Part shown: positions 13,501 to 24,700 of the stretch, piece after piece
Numbering within the stretch: position 1 is the stretch's first letter
How the letters are laid out: the number at the start of each line of letters is the position of its first letter
Origin: Liolophura sinensis
Lineage: Eukaryota > Mollusca > Polyplacophora > Chitonida > Chitonidae
Direction of reading: 5' to 3'
Length of the DNA stretch: 64,000 nucleotides
Assembly: GCF_032854445.1 (NCBI RefSeq)
Contig: NC_088307.1
Span: 1,986,001-2,050,000 of the forward strand
Made by a program: the position numbers and the translations under genes
The notes under the pieces: generated by a model
The model's input: only the letters and a program-made list of their open reading frames with translations
Told to the model about the DNA's origin: nothing
Database searches by the model: none

Positions 13501-15627
13501 TTATTTACTGTATCCTGTTCCAAGAAAAAAGTGATGTTGAATTCTGAGCGTCAAAACTCCAGTTAGCACTGAGAACTAAACTGCAAAATTAAAATGTTTT
13601 CTTGGTTGTCAAATGAAAAATAATTTTGTAGTGTAGGCCTTCAATCTCTGATGTAAAAAAATAATTGATACAGATAAACAACATTGAAAGCATTAAGTTG
13701 TAGAAATTACTTCTGTCATAAGAATTGTTTTTCAAACCTAGGATTGTTTTTTTTTCCTTTGCAGGTGAAAAAAATTGCAAGACGTCAAAATCAAGATCAG
13801 GGCGTTGAAAATAACAACAACAACAATAAAAATCGTAACCACAAAAAAAGGACGAGGTCAGAGGACGACCCTGAAACAGGTGAGTTTTTACAGGCGTTGT
13901 TTAAAACCTATTTCAAGTTTATAATGGCAATAGTTACAGAAATAACACATCTGTTGTTCTGGCTTTGGTTGGATGATAATCGTGTGAGCTGCGACCACTC
14001 TGGCTAAGCGATCTAATAGCTTTTTTGCCATATGAGACCACAATCTCTTAACCAATGGGAAAGAGAGGTTCCAATGAATGTAACTCCTGGTGGTGTCTTC
14101 AGTTATCACGTTTATATGAAGAATTTTTGCCAGGTAACTGGTCTAGGTATGTTATAACCCCCAGGTTCTGTCCTGAGTTCTGGCCACCCATAAACATGAC
14201 TCAACGGCCGCATACTAACTCATATATTCTTCAGTATACCTATTCCCATATCATTTTTATGAGCGATTTTAATAAATGAATATGTAGAGAAGTACACATC
14301 TTTGTTTAGATGTGCTGTAAACTTGTAGGAATTAATATTAAATATTTACAAATATTAAGTAAGCGTAAAAAAACAGATCTTGAAATGAAAATTCACTGAC
14401 TGATCTAAGCATAATCAGGCCTGTGTTAAATGACATAGTTCTGACATTTGAAATCTCGAAGAGAATCAGTGGTGTGGATGAAGTTTGATGTTAAGTTGTT
14501 TTTTAATTTTGATTTTACAGATAATGACATGAACCTGACAAATGGGGAATCGAACAATCCGCGTATGTATACTTACCTCAGATTGTATTGTAAGAAATCG
14601 ATAACTTAACTTAAACTGCTTCAGTGCTTGTATTAAGCAGTATTTTAGTAAAGTAGTAAAGTAAAAACCAACTCTGAAATTCACATTTGAGTTCCACATT
14701 CATTTGTAACGTTTGGGGCCTTTGTGGCAGAGGGGGTTAGCACGCCAGCATGGCGCAATGACCCAGGAGCCCCCTACCAATGCGGTCGGTGTGAGTTCAA
14801 GTCTTTTGTTAAACACCAATCAAATAAAGAAATATAAAGTTTATTAAAGTGACAATGACAAGTCCATGAAAACGAAAAAAAAAAAAAACAGAAAAAAACC
14901 TGACCAGTTGAGAACAAAAACAACAGTTGATAAAACAGAATTAGTTCTTTGCTGTTGAATATTTTCTGGAGCATCTGCTGTAAACTCTGATGAATAAAAA
15001 AAATACGGCATTAGAACTGTGAAATGTTAGACTTGGTTTTATTTTGTTACAGATATGTCTTTAACACCCAATCCACAGTTTAGTGGCGGTCAGCTACGAG
15101 GATATGATGCCACAGGTCAAGGTGAGTGTATTCTATGTCCTGTCCACACCAGCTTATTGACACCTGTCAGAATAAGATGATTATGGACTATTTAATGACA
15201 TAATTACAGATGTTCTCATGTAATTATGTAACGATTATTTTCACCAAACTTTTTAAATATGCTGGGTTTCTTTTCTCTTTGTTTTTTTTTGGTTTTTTTT
15301 TCAAGCTTTCCTAGATTAGAATGTATCTTTGGGAACTGGGCATTGGCGTTATCTAATGAAACAAACAAGACAATTAATCAGTTCATCAATCAATCAATCA
15401 ATCACTTACCTGTTACTGTTTCAGATTTATATGGCAGCCAGCCTCACTCATTACCAGACAGTCTGTACTCTGACACTTCCATGGTCCTGGAGGAAAGCAT
15501 GGACGGCCTGGACCCCATGCTACTCAACGACAACAACGCCACACATTCCAACAACAACGGAGGCTCCGTGATCAACCCTATAGACAAACTCTACTCCATG
15601 CAAAGCTCTTATTTCAGCGTGGAATGA
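10337..15627 (+). CDS. LMX1: LMX1-type LIM-homeodomain transcription factor (3' part, 7 exons)
   Basis: A LIM-homeobox transcription factor that binds AT-rich DNA in the nucleus; vertebrate LMX1A/B act in dorsal limb, midbrain and roof-plate development. Coding exons are 10337-10554, 12376-12512, 12884-12961, 13765-13879, 14521-14562, 15053-15121 and 15425-15627. All phases agree and give 286 residues plus a stop. In order the product holds LIM domain 2 (CSGC...[10 protein letters not shown]...CRLD), an acidic linker, the homeodomain ([10 protein letters not shown] ... [11 protein letters not shown]) and a tail ending [14 protein letters not shown], a signature of LMX1 rather than other LIM-homeobox classes. 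Vertebrate LMX1 has about 380-400 residues, so about 100 N-terminal residues with LIM domain 1 are missing, probably to the left of the window. Family identity is firm; LMX1A against LMX1B cannot be asked, because that split is vertebrate. Confidence 0.95.
10718..11187. mobile_element. MITE-like foldback element, family 1, copy 2 (in LMX1 intron)
   Basis: About 470 bp with imperfect long terminal inverted repeats of about 85 bp. The left arm starts TTTAAAGGAAAAGAC and contains AAAACTATGCATAAATATAC; the right arm contains GTATTTTTAGGCGTAGTTTT and ends CTTTCTTTTATTTTAA. Internal sequence (GGGCTTTATGGACCATACTA) matches copy 1 at 1369-1792. No ORF. Confidence 0.65.
11379..11966 (+). repeat. 42-bp minisatellite, 14 copies, in LMX1 intron
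   Basis: The unit is GTTGTACCATACTGTCAGTG then TTCGTGGGGCCTTGGTGACAAG, with point variants. 42 is divisible by three, so the array is open in two plus-strand frames and one minus-strand frame (up to 196 codons). I regard these as by-products of the repeat. Confidence 0.95.
12116..12328 (+). mobile_element. MITE family 3, copy in LMX1 intron
   Basis: About 212 bp, with left end ACTGTAAATCTTCAACCTCC and right end GAAATGGATGAAGAATTTAGGG as imperfect inverted repeats. It aligns by eye with 34848-35057 and, reversed, with 13069-13279. It stops about 48 bp before the acceptor at 12375. Confidence 0.6.
12376..12512 (+). CDS. LMX1: LMX1 exon, linker and homeodomain N-terminal half
   Basis: Acceptor TTTTGCAG, donor GTGAGC. 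It encodes the acidic linker ([11 protein letters not shown]) and the homeodomain N-terminal arm and helix 1 ([20 protein letters not shown]), ending KPCRK in phase 0. Confidence 0.95.
12884..12961 (+). CDS. LMX1: LMX1 exon, homeodomain helices 2-3
   Basis: A 78-nt exon encoding exactly 26 residues, [15 protein letters not shown] then [11 protein letters not shown]. The recognition helix has WFQNQR with the invariant Asn51 and Gln50. Acceptor TTGTGCAG, donor GTGAGA. Confidence 0.95.
13069..13279 (-). mobile_element. MITE family 3, reverse copy in LMX1 intron
   Basis: The reverse complement begins CTCTAAATCTTCAACCACC and ends GGTTGAAGAGTTAGGATTTG, with internal matches (TTCAGTG, TCATTAAAT, TGGTTGCAGAGGC) to the copies at 12116 and 34848. 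Confidence 0.6.
13765..13879 (+). CDS. LMX1: LMX1 exon, end of homeodomain and Asn-rich linker
   Basis: Acceptor TTCCTTTGCAG after a T tract, donor GTGAGT. It begins [12 protein letters not shown], the basic end of the homeodomain, followed by a run of asparagines and [12 protein letters not shown]. Confidence 0.9.
14521..14562 (+). CDS. LMX1: LMX1 micro-exon (42 nt)
   Basis: Acceptor TGATTTTACAG, donor GTATGT. It encodes [14 protein letters not shown] and joins in phase on both sides. Its short length and weak conservation make it less certain than its neighbours; skipping it would keep the frame, since 42 is divisible by three. Confidence 0.75.
14716..14836 (+). mobile_element. SINE family A with internal deletion
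   Basis: The head is GGGGCCTTTGTGGCAGAGGG...ACCCAGGAG...GTGAGTTCAAGTC, and it jumps directly to the tail TTAAACACCAATCAAATAAA. The body between B box and tail is missing. Confidence 0.75.
15053..15121 (+). CDS. LMX1: LMX1 exon (69 nt), C-terminal region
   Basis: Acceptor TTTTGTTACAG, donor GTGAGT. It encodes [20 protein letters not shown], matching the position of the proline/glutamine-rich region in vertebrate LMX1. Length is divisible by three, so it too could be skipped in frame. Confidence 0.8.
15425..15627 (+). CDS. LMX1: LMX1 terminal coding exon
   Basis: Acceptor TTACTGTTTCAG. It encodes [20 protein letters not shown], a linker with [11 protein letters not shown], then [17 protein letters not shown] and TGA at 15625-15627. 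The last part is the highly conserved LMX1 C terminus. Confidence 0.95.
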
Positions 15628-15963
15628 CACCTCTCTGACTCTCTCTCTCTCTCTCTTTCTTTCTCTCAGAACTTGTGATTTGTGGCATGGATATTCAGTA
15701 TAAAAGACAAATGCCTCAAATTCTTGTGGTGTGGGAAATCAAATGAATTCTGCCTGCAGACTTTATACATACTTGTATATCTTATGTCAGGAAATTAACT
15801 CTCTGGTGGAACCATGCTGTAAAGACTGGAGAAGTTGTCTCCTTTCATGGCGTTCATGACCGACTATGATGGCTGTTGTATTCTGTGAGAAACTTGGTAT
15901 AATCGTGTCACTTGACACAGGGAAATATAGTGTTAGGGGAGGCAATCAGTGCTTCAGGTGCAC

Positions 15964-15969
15964 AATAAA
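15964..15969 (+). terminator. Candidate LMX1 polyadenylation signal
   Basis: AATAAA lies 337 nt after the stop codon and is followed by T-rich sequence. A CT-repeat lies at about 15630-15667 in the 3' UTR. A later AATAAA at 18814-18819 would imply a much longer UTR. Confidence 0.4.
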
Positions 15970-16189
15970 CTTTCGATTTTAATTGGTCATTGTTGCATAA
16001 ACAACATTTTCGATGAGAGTTTTCGATGACTCCATGTAAAGCCAATGTCGACCACTGTGGACTGCGTTGGGTGTACCTGAAAAGAGGCCAACAGATTGTG
16101 TGTGAGACAGGATATATCATACACCATAACCACACAACTATGTGTGTAAGTCTATTGAATAGGGCCCGAACAATGCTAGATGTCAAGGC

Positions 16190-16545
16190 CGCCATTGGCA
16201 TGGAGCCCAAGTAATGCCAGAGACAGGACGCCATCATGCGTGAAAGTGGCCTTTGGTATGTTGGGAAAAACAGCTCAAGAGGATGCCATCATGCCTGAAA
16301 GTGGCCATTGGCATGGAGCCCAAGTGATACATGAAACAACAGCAGGTTGCCATCGTATGTGAAAGTGGCCATTGGCATGGAGCCCAAGTGATACATGAAA
16401 CAACAGCAGGTTGCCATCATGCCTGAAAGTGGCCATTGGCATGGGGCCCAAGTGATACATGAAACAACAGCAGGTTGCCATCGTATGTGAAAGTGGCCAT
16501 TGGCATGGGGCCCAAGTGATATGGGAAACAGCTCCACAGGATGCC
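16190..16545 (+). repeat. 64-bp minisatellite, about 5.5 copies
   Basis: The unit contains GTTGCCATCATGCCTGAAAG then TGGCCATTGGCATGGAGCCC and AAGTGATACATGAAACAACAGCAG. The first copies are diverged. It lies about 220 bp past the proposed LMX1 poly(A) signal, so it would be in the 3' UTR only if a distal signal is used. Confidence 0.9.
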
Positions 16546-19307
16546 ATGTCATATGTGAAAGAAGAGACGGTGAATATTCTGTGTTAAGGATCCGTGTCAG
16601 CCATGAAAGATTTGACTATCCTGTATTACAGTGAACGAGAAAGGTTGAGTAATCCCCATGTGGATTCAGGGGTTTCCTGATGTGGCATTAAGACCATGTT
16701 TCTTACGCTCATTGGAAGATTTTGCTGGGAAGATATTCCAGTCCCTGATCTCCACATTGTCTTGTAGTTATAACGGTGGTTTTTGTCCCTCAGTGGTAAA
16801 TGTGTATCAAAATCAAGTCTAGATGCCAAAATTACCTTTACTTTCTGAGACGATTACTAATTACTGGGTGTTAAGAATGAGTTTTGTCAAGTGTGTTCTG
16901 TTTAAGGAAGGGAGATTTTGTAATGTCAGCAATATTTATGGGATACATAAACATCTTTTCAAAACTTATAAATATTACACTGCTTATCATGTGCTCAAGG
17001 GAAAAACTTTAATGTTTCTGATTTCAACTAATGTGTAAATTGTCTGTTAACTTAAATATCTGGGTCTCCATACATCTATCTTGAGTTTATAAAAGTTTCT
17101 CAAATTTTTTTTTTTATGAAATTGATTGTTACAATAATCTCTGACTGCATAAAGATACAAGAAACTAAATTTGCTGTTCAAAAGGGATGTTATCAATATC
17201 CGTCTTAATTTCAACACATTTCTTTAAATATTATTTTGTTTGACACACTAAAATGCAAAAGGATAAATTTTACAGTAGGGAAATATATATATGTTCTATG
17301 CTAGTGCATTTCCTTGCATAATTCCTTATAAAGTGCTGATCTTTTCTTCCTTCTTCAATTCCCTTTAAATTTTTTAATTAGTGTCTACACATGATCACAA
17401 TTAACTAGTTAAGTGTGCAATGGGTGATGAAAACAGGGTTGTTGTTTCCATGGCTTAGCAACTGCATATTTTCAAGACTGTTCTCATATTCTCAGCTTTG
17501 TTTTGTGAAGGATAGAATTTTGATGTTGATGTGTGAAAATTTGGATAAATTTGATTATTTATGCGAGATGTCTTGAATATTTAATTTATATTTTTTTTTG
17601 TTCATATCTGATATTATAGATTATATTATTATACAAGCCATGGTAGTATAGTACGTATTTGTTAACATATGGCACAATATTAATGACACCTTAGAACAAA
17701 ATTCCTATCTTAACACATTCCGCAGTTCATTCCCATTGACATGATTGATATGGTGTTCTGACTACCTTTTATTGCTTTTCACTATGCTAAGAAGTCTCAT
17801 GGGAATGGGGTAAATTCCTTACTGTCTAAGGTAACTATGTGATTTGTGTGTCATCAGTTTTACTTGTGACCGGGGCCACATTACTGGCTAAAACTTGTAA
17901 ATATATCATCAACAAGTGGCTATGAAGTAATGCTACACAGTGTACACCCAACAAAGTAAATCAGGATTTTCTTAGTGCATATGTACTGGTAAACCGGCTT
18001 GAAACACAAGTCTGCAGTTTGGAGAGTCTTGTTCCCATACATATATACATTTTTTTTTTTTGTTTTTTGCGAACTTTCAACAAGTCATGCATGAAAGAAG
18101 TTGTTACATCATGTATGAAAATCTACAGTGCTGACGGTTATATTTCATGTTCTGTAATTTTGCCTTGAAACCTTTTTTGCTTTCTCAAATGTACAGATTC
18201 TTTAATTTATTTAAATATACAATGTATGTATACATTGATGTAGTGCTTGTAAGTTTTTCCATGACGACCCTTGATTTTTACGTCATGGTTATTGATCACG
18301 CAGTGTAATTCAGCCATTAGCTGTGTGTTCAGTACGATATTAATACCATACATTTTGGTGACTTGGTGAGAAATCATACCACTATGATTTGCCAGGTTAA
18401 CAAGTCAGTGGTAGATGTAAGAGTCAATTAACGTAAGCAGATATACCTCAAAAACCACAGGAAGAACCTAGATTGGAACCATTTTTTTTTTAGAAAATGA
18501 CTGGAGTAAATTTGGGCCTTTCCTAGAAGTCGAGGTCATTGGAATTGTTTGCCAAAACTCCGGTCTCAACTGACATCTGCAAAGGAGTCTCCATTTGTAT
18601 GCCAGGACATGTTTATACAGTAGTTAACATCAAACAGATACATACATATATATATATACATACATATATTGCTGTACAGTGTATAGAGAAATTGGGTATA
18701 CTATACAACTTTGTTATGAACTCAAAAAGTGAATTTTTGTGTGTGTGGGACATATCTCTGGACTGTATACAAATTTCAGACTACTGTCATGGGATGTGGC
18801 TTGTTTTCTCCACAATAAAATGTGTCTAGTAGCAGTGATCTTTGATCTTTTGTCCTGTTTAATTTGTTATGTAGCCAATACTCTTTACATTGACCAGGTT
18901 GGTTGCCGTTATGTGGCATTTTTTCGCAATGAAATTTATTGCAATTTATTATACGTGACTGGTCTAGAATTACTCAAAGTGCTGTATTGTTATCACATTT
19001 AACATATAACAACATTAAAACAATGCAAAAGATGCCGGCCTCAAGGATGCTTAGTGCACCTGCAGAATCCTGCTAATATGTTATGGAGTCAATTTTAAGG
19101 AGCTCCGATGGTGACAATGTATAATTTTATTATAATGCTTTACCTTTCATTTCAAAAGCTGCCACTGTGATGGCCCCCGTTTCAGATATTACACCATACA
19201 GGTACGTGAATAGGTACGTGTGCCTTGGGGTTTAATGTTGTAGTTAACAATTTTCAGTCATCTGAGGAGGAGTCTTTAGGTATGTGTACTTATTACTGTG
19301 TTTTCTG

Positions 19308-19560
19308 GAGCCCATGACGCCAAACTGGCACCACTGAAGTATCACGCCGAAGACACCAGACATGACACCCCACCCAGTCCCATAATACTGACACTGGGCC
19401 AGCTAGTCATATTTCCTTACTCTGATCTCTCAGTCCTGAGTGCCAAGCAAGGCAGCAACAAGTATGATTTTTATTGTCTTCATATGACCCAATCTCATGT
19501 CTCCCGGCTTCAAGGCGGATGCTTTAATTATTTGGTTACCAAAGCAGTCTATGATCCTTG
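19308..19560 (-). mobile_element. SINE family B, fragment
   Basis: It matches 59786-60118: CACCACTGAAGTATCAC, GACACCAGACATGACACCCC, GCCAAGCAAGGCAGCAACAAGTA and a CCCGGCTTCAAGGC-like head. The tRNA-like head is on the minus strand. Confidence 0.65.
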
Positions 19561-19569
19561 TACGTCGTA

Positions 19570-19700
19570 CTCAAAAATATTTCACTTAAACAATGGCGGC
19601 CAGTATTATGGTGGGACGAAACCAGGCAGGACCCAGGGGAAACCAACGACCATCCGCAGGTTGCTATCAGAACTTCCAATTGTACTGCTGGAGAGGAATC
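19570..19700 (-). mobile_element. SINE family A, fragment
   Basis: Matches the family A body read backwards: ATATTTCACTTA, GGCGGCCAGTATTATGGTGG, CGACCATCCGCAGGTTGCT, CTGGAGAGGAA. The head and tail are missing. Confidence 0.7.
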
Positions 19701-21035
19701 GGACACGATCTAGACTTGGAACTCACAGCAACTGCCACATAATGGCAAAAAGTCTATTCTTCCACCATTTAAAACACTGACACTCTTGTACATTACCAGA
19801 AGCAAAGTTATAATGACAATAACACAAAAAACAAACCACCAGTTGAACAAATTGCAAATCTGCACTGACATATCCAGCAGTACATACACCCGTTTACAAT
19901 ATCTAACAAAAAGCTTGATGTTGTCCTGCTAACACTGAAGGTAATACATGGTGTGTAAAGATTACAGTTCTTGGCAATTCCAATGAATTCCAAATTGTGA
20001 TCGCTAATACCAGCTTGTTCTTAAAAATGATTTGTCACTTGTCTTTCAAAGCAGATCCTCTCAGAAAACCCTCACACTAATGAAAACATTTTAGACAAAC
20101 TCTGCATCAGCACTGAAAACTATCATCTTGATTGTATCAACCATCAGATTGCGTAAGCAGACAAGGTAAAGGTGTTTCTGAGTGCAACCAGTATCTGTTT
20201 CTTGTACCACACTGATATTCCACTTAATTACTATTCAGATAATCATCTTGTCTGAAAAAACTTACACTGACACAAAAAAAAAACGTGCTGACATTTTGAC
20301 AAATGTTTTTTCTTTTCCCCATCCGATATAGAAGTCCCATCCCAAAATTCGGTCAAATGAACGTTATGAAATGTTAAAGACTATTTAATGTTCTTCAGGG
20401 CACATTTGTTCTCTTGTGCCCAATCTGTGTGGATGTGTACTGAATATCCAACATGAACAGTGTAATAGTACATTTTAGTATTACTGTATTTATACCATCA
20501 TCAACCCTATAAAATACACCTCTGCTTATTTTGAAGAGGTGGTTAAGTTTCAAGGAACATGACTGACAGATTTACAGTGGATTGAAACAGGGATTTAGAG
20601 CTGAGGATGTTACGTGACAATTTGCCATCTGCAAAGCAAATGTTCATCCAATGTACAGTACAACAACTATCACTGATCTGGGACAGATAACTCCACCCCT
20701 TTTTCACAGATAAACACCAAGTACTATAGCAAGCTGGAAATACCTCCTAATCAATTAATGCCACATTGCATTTCACAGTACGCAAGTATAATACCGAGGT
20801 AACAAAATACAACAGCCTTGCCACCCAATCATAGCATATATCTCACTTGAAATACTTCTGCAAACAGGTACAGCTAGCTGAAGTGCCAAATAGCATCAAA
20901 GAACATTTTGAAACCAGTTAGCATTCCTGGGCTGGTGGGGTCAATTGGACTGACAGTATTTGAAGCAGAACATTTCCTTACAGGTCTGACATATTCAGGT
21001 ACAGGCCGTACATGTATTCAAACAATCTATCACAC

Positions 21036-21063
21036 TTTATTATTTAAGGATGTGACATTTATT
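21036..21063 (-). terminator. UBR4: Candidate UBR4 polyadenylation signals
   Basis: Two AATAAA hexamers on the minus strand, at 21058-21063 and 21036-21041, lie about 630-660 nt beyond the putative stop codon. No stronger candidate was seen between them and the stop. Confidence 0.4.
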
Positions 21064-21694
21064 ATCCTGTTTTAGGCTCACAATACTTAGAGCATCACAG
21101 GTTCTTTCTTAAGCATGTAACATTGAACCCAGTCTGAGAAACTCGAAGTCAATTAGGACTATCGCACACTTTCATAGAATGCCAACTTTACCTTAGAGGT
21201 ACACACTTTAACATCTCTGTCATAATGGCTGCACATTTACTGAGAAAAACAGCTTACAAGCTTGTCAGAAACAAAAACTAAATTATTACTTGCTATATGC
21301 ATTAAAGCTTCAAATAAGAAAAAAAAAATAAACGAACACAGCAAAGTTTTGGATAGATTTGCAAAAAGAGAACTAAAATTCAAATATTATTTCAGGTTCT
21401 CATTATCATCCATATTTTTTTCTTGTCCAATGTTTTTCAATAAGAAATTATCCAACACTGAAACATATAAAATTTCCTAAGATAAACTTTAACAAGTTGA
21501 AAGCTTCTGGTATAAGCTTCAGATATTTTTTGTTAACCACACAGACACACATAAAACTGATACCAAAACACAGAGTGCAATTTCAAAAATAATCCCATTT
21601 TAAAACAGCCCTAAAAACTGTAGCAAAGCATCTTAAATTAGCTTGAACTAAATGTCAGGATTGTCTATGGAACAAGATGCCAGAAAGTCGCTCA

Positions 21695-21784
21695 TTAATG
21701 TGTATGAGGCGGGTTATCTACGGCACAGGACGCCAGGAGCTCGCTGAACAAATGCATCCGGTGTGGAATCTCCTCCAACAAAAC
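21695..21784 (-). CDS. UBR4: UBR4 terminal coding exon W20 (apparent frame mismatch)
   Basis: From the acceptor TTTTGTCAG the frame starting at the first base reads [20 protein letters not shown] then AVDNPPHTH and TAA (21695-21697). This resembles the human end (LLSEI...FLKDLLNS). However W19 leaves one spare base, so strict joining shifts this exon and stops at 21714-21716 after an unrelated sequence. The first bases are GTTTTG; one extra T there would restore the frame, so a homopolymer error in the assembly is likely. A true frameshift is possible. Confidence 0.75.
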   Translation of the reverse strand, partial: VLLEEIPHRMHLFSELLASCAVDNPPHTH

Positions 21785-24700
21785 CTGACAAAAGACATGA
21801 CAAACGTATGTAATGGACCTGATGGCATTTCACTTCTTCATTGATCTGATTGGTGCACTAAAGCTTTGGGTTCACTTTCACAAGATTTGATTGGTGCACT
21901 AAACCTTTGTCATTTTCACAAGATTTGATTGGTGCACTAAAGCTATGTTCACTCACAAAACTGCAAAGGTTGTTTACTGAAGGGTAGCTGGTACAGTATG
22001 CCTGCCAGTGGTCAAGAGAGAAAGGAGAATGCCAGATTTGATAATTTTGATATCTTTAGTAAAACTCGAGTCAGATGACCCGGGCTCTCCACTAATGAGG
22101 CAGGTTCTGAAATCACCATAATCTTGTTAAATCTGCCAGCCGTTATTGTATACAGGAGTTTTTCTACTCCTTTTGTTGACATTTTACACACATTAATTGA
22201 ATGACATGCAGAGACATTATTAATGGCAAATTGGCCAACTAAAGCTATCAGATTTGTAAACATTCTACTGCAGTTGATATTGTAACAGTTAATCAGTTCA
22301 AAAGCATAAAATTATCAAAATGTTAAATCCAGGTGCAGAACTTCATTTCATTTTGTACACATTTTGGGCAATCTGAATGAATGATTATGGCTTAACGCCA
22401 CAGCGGCAAATTGGGCAATTTGATCTTTTGGAAGAGTCTTTCTAAAAAAAAAACCTTCAACATCCAATCCTGCCATCAGGGCAAACTGGGACAGGTTATC
22501 TGAGATTACCTGTGACATCAGCAAACTCTGCGAAGGACTCGCACGGTAGAAGTTCCTCCTCATAGGCTGAGAGGATCTTGTCCCCAGCCTCCATCAGTGT
22601 GCGATCGTTATTCCTGATGTAGTCAGCCAGACTCTGCGGCCAGCTGCTGTCTGCGGCAACCGTTACCTTCTGCAATAACAACACACAAGTCAGTCATAAT
22701 GTGGGTGGTAAAATGTTGCTACCTTCTGCAATAACAACAACAAGTCAGTCATAATGTGGGTGGTAAAATGTCGTTACCTTCTGCAATAACAACACGCAAG
22801 TCAACCATGTTGTGGGTGGTATAATGTTGTTACCTTCCGCAATAACAACACGCAAGTCAGTCATGTTGTGGGTGGTATAATGTTGTTACCTTCCGCAATA
22901 ACAACACGCAAGTCAGTCATGTTGTGGGTGGTATAATGTTGTTACCTTCCGCAATAACAACACGCAAGTCAGTCATGTTGTGGGTGGTATAATGTTGTTA
23001 CCTTCTGCAATAACATCACATAGGTCAGTCATGTTGTGGGTGGTATAATGTTGTTACCTTCCGCAATAACAACACGCAAGTCAGTCATAATGTGGGTGGT
23101 AAAATGTTGTTACCTTCCGCAATAACAACACGCAAGTCAGTCATGTTGTGGGTGGTATAAAGTTGTTACCTTCCGCAATAACAACACGCAAGTCAGTCAT
23201 GTTGTGGGTGGTATAATGTTGTTACCTTCCGCAATAACAACACGCAAGTCAGTCATAATGTGGGTGGTAAAATGTTGTTACCTTCCGCAATAACAACACG
23301 CAAGTCAGTCATGTTGTGGGTGGTATAAAGTTGTTACCTTCCGCAAAAACAACACGCAAGTCAGTCATGTTGTGGGTGGTATAAAGTTGTTACCTTCCGC
23401 AATAACGACACGCAAGTCAGTCATGTTGTGGGTGGTATAATGTTGTTACCTTCCGCAATGATGACACGCAAGTCAGTCATGTTGTGGGTGGTATAAAGTT
23501 GTTACCTTCCGCAATAACAACACGCAAGTCAGTCATGTTGTGGGTGGTATAATGTTGTTACCTTCCGCAATGATGACACGCAAGTCAGTCATGTTGTGGG
23601 TGGTATAAAGTTGTTACCTTCCGCAATAACGACACGCAAGTCAGTCATGTTGTGGGTGGTATAATGTTACCTTCCGCAATAACAACACGCAAGTCAGTCA
23701 TGTTGTGGGTGGTATAATGTTGTTACCTCCGCAATAACAACACGCAAGTCAGTCATGTTGTGGGTGGTATAAAGTTGTTACCTTCCGCAATAACAACACG
23801 CAAGTCAGCCATGTTGTGGGTGGTATAATGTTGTTACCTTCTGCAATGATGACACGCAAGTCAGTCATGTTGTGGTGGTATAAAGTTGTTACCTTCCGCA
23901 ATAGCGACACGCAAGTCAGTCATGTTGTGGGTGGTATAATGTTGTTACCTTCCGCAATAACAACACGCAAGTCAGTCATGTTGTGGGTGGTATAATGTTG
24001 TTACCTTCCGCAATAACAACACGCAAGTCAGTCATGTTGTGGGTGGTATAATGTTGTTACCTTCCGCAACAACAACAACAAATCAGTCATAATGTGGGTG
24101 GTAAATTGTTGTTACCTTCTGCAATATCAACACGTAAGTCAGTTATAATATGGGTGGTACAATACTGTTACCTTCTGCAATAACAACACGTAAGTCAGTC
24201 ATAATGTGGGTGGTGCAATGTTGTTACCTCTGCAACAACAACAACAACAAGTAAGTCAGTCATGTTGTGGGTGGTTACCTTCCATAAAGAAAAGAGTACA
24301 AGCCAGAGATCCGCAAATAGTTAATTAATAGCCTATGTTAAAACATAGGATGACGAGTTTGACTGCTTAATTGACTGACCAACCAAATGACAGCCAGACA
24401 GAGCGTCTTCTGGAGCTGACTGTCACTGCTGAAGACAGCTGCTTCTTGCCATCTATTACGAATTTGCACTTGTTATCTGTTCGAGTTGTGAACTGTTTTA
24501 TTAATGTTAAAAGATTTGACACTTTTTGATATTTAGTATTCAACTATTCTCACTAGTGTATCAGTGTAACAGTGGTTAAACTTCACCTATGACCTGATGA
24601 ATGAAATATTTTAACTATTCAAACCCAAGTAACAAAACATAAAAACATTGTGTTTGACATTAGCAGGTGTTCACTTTGTAAAGAGTCAATAGAGTCTGAA

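Larger units (their letters stand above)
15970..21035. other. Convergent intergenic region between LMX1 and UBR4
   Basis: No coding gene is supported here. It holds a short minisatellite (16190-16545), AT-rich unique sequence (16560-19290) that could include extended LMX1 3' UTR, two SINE fragments (19308-19700) and unique sequence to the UBR4 3' UTR. Confidence 0.6.
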
